Assembly (NCBI GenBank): GCA_946811695.1
Contig: OX328123.1
Location: 40,889,764 to 40,953,763, forward strand
From: Gonocerus acuteangulatus
Lineage: Eukaryota; Arthropoda; Insecta; Hemiptera; Coreidae
Direction of reading: 5' to 3'
DNA length: 64,000 bases
Made by a program: the position numbers and the translations under genes. Positions 62,776 through 64,000 of this stretch are shown here, one piece after another (position 1 is the first letter of the stretch; each line of letters begins with the position of its first letter). The notes beneath the pieces were generated by a model, which saw only the letters and a program-made list of their open reading frames with translations, made no database searches and was not told where the DNA came from.

Positions 62776-63003
62776 GACCTGATGGCCATGAGTGGTAAGG
62801 CATATGGACTCTGTGCCTGTGATTCCCACTAGGGGTGGTGGCTTTTCTTTCGAAAAAAGAAAAGGCATCACTCCTATCCTGGCTAGAAAAGGGTGAAAAC
62901 CTATAGATAGCCCGTGGATGGGTTATCTTTATTATTGGCAACGAATTTTAGGACCCTAAACTTTGTTGTCAATAATAAATGGGCGTTAAAATGTAAATAA
63001 AAA
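62776..63003 (+). repeat. SINE-A copy
   Basis: Degenerate tRNA-like head, GTGATTCCCACTAGGGGTGG, body CATCACTCCTATCCTGGC, tail AATGGGCGTTAAAATGTAAA. Flanking duplication not clear. Confidence 0.75.
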
Positions 63004-64000
63004 AATGTCAGTCAATAAACATATCACATATCGTCACTCAAATTTCACAACCGTGTAAGTTAATTTTCATAACTTTTCAGGAGAGCAATAAAACTGTTAT
63101 GATCTGTAACTTGGAAAAATGCAATTCGCCAAAGATGCGATGCATAAAACCAATAATAATAATAATAACTTGTAACTTATGAAGATTTCCGACTTAAGAC
63201 ATTTTCGGTAACATTTAAACGAAAAACCTTGTCTGAATGGCCTAAAATAGATGAGAAAGATACGCGGAAGTAATAGTCATTTCTAGCGCGTTCTATTGTT
63301 TTTTTAATCTATTGCCATCATGTCCGGGAGAAAATAAGAATTCTAAAGATACCAATAACTCAATTTTGCTAAAAATCGACTTACGCGGTTATGGAATTTG
63401 AATGATGATATGTTAATACATTCAATCTAAAGATTACTTAACAATGGCAAAAAGCATCTATTTCATTGCTCTAACTTTTGTAAACCTATGGTATGATTTA
63501 GAAGTAATCATACTTCAAAAATTGTTTCAGTAAAAAGAACTCACCCAGTGTATAAACAATAGATTAATTAAAATCAGAACAGTTTTTCCTATTTTCTTAG
63601 TTCTAGCTTATAGTAAAACAAATCTTCTGAAAACTCTTTAATTATAATCAATTTAATATTTCACAAGTTAATTAAGCAAGTTTTATTCATCATATAAAAA
63701 TAATGAATTCTGAATAATAAATTTCAATTGCTCCTTACTTTTCAATTGGCCACTTATTCCAATTCTTAGAGTTCAGACCATTTTAGGCATTCAAAGTTAG
63801 ATAAAATGTAGCCAAGAAAACTATTATTTTAAACATTGTCAGTACTAATAGTGTTTTTTTAATGGCATTTAAGTAATTTGCAATAATTTCAATCATTTTC
63901 CTATTTTAAATTTTGCGCATTTTTGCTAAAGACAACTGGTGTCAAGGTATTGACCATTACTGTTACGACAATGACAGTACATATTGCCATCTAAATGTAA
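63004..64000. other. Intergenic stretch
   Basis: AT-rich; an (AAT)n run near 63153-63169. Nothing else recognised. Confidence 0.5.

Overview
This window looks like AT-rich nuclear DNA of an arthropod, most likely an insect. It has spliced eukaryotic genes with GT-AG introns of about 0.1-3.7 kb, an arthropod-style carotenoid oxygenase gene (ninaB-like), tRNA- and 5S-rRNA-derived SINEs, Penelope-like, Helitron, piggyBac, PIF/Harbinger, mariner, hAT-like and Ty3/gypsy elements, and at least 13 long (TA)n tracts. Species or order cannot be fixed from sequence alone. There are no operons, CRISPR arrays or bacterial signals.

Genes I trust: (1) an intronless BUD23-type 18S rRNA methyltransferase, 964-1797 (+). 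(2) A three-exon RNF181-type RING-H2 E3 ubiquitin ligase, 15799-17298 (+). (3) A carotenoid oxygenase (NinaB/BCO/RPE65 family), 11 coding exons spread over 34488-56183 (+), with all splice phases compatible and the four predicted iron-binding histidines present. Less certain gene pieces: a two-exon C-terminal fragment of an unrecognised gene (23458-25930, +), a candidate last exon on the minus strand (8504-8693), and a 52-codon open C-terminal piece directly beside a foldback element (57499-57656, +).

Layout: 1-1800 holds a MITE and BUD23. 1800-15800 is gene-poor and holds a mariner-type MITE, two nested TTAA-flanked piggyBac-like elements and SINE-on-SINE insertions. 15800-17300 is RNF181. 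17300-34250 is a repeat-dense block: R1/R2/R3 repeats with embedded TA microsatellites, a retro-inserted mRNA 3' end, a Harbinger-like element, a full 5S-derived SINE, a minisatellite, a Penelope-like pseudogene, a Helitron end and an apparently intact Ty3/gypsy retrotransposon with identical LTRs. 34490-56180 is ninaB, whose introns carry most of the remaining repeats. 56280-64000 holds a large foldback element with 21-bp repeat arms, further TIR elements, a TA-containing duplication and a SINE.

The three solid genes have unrelated roles: ribosome biogenesis (BUD23), ubiquitination (RNF181) and retinoid/chromophore production (NinaB). The dominant story of the window is layered transposition; several insertions are dated or ordered by target-site duplications, nesting and an internal empty-site paralogue. 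I found no clear evidence of an undescribed defence or enzymatic system. The most unusual structures are the foldback element, the nested piggyBac pair with shared GGGTC/GACCC palindromes, the hairpin target of the retrotransposon, and a MITE family with a conserved interior.
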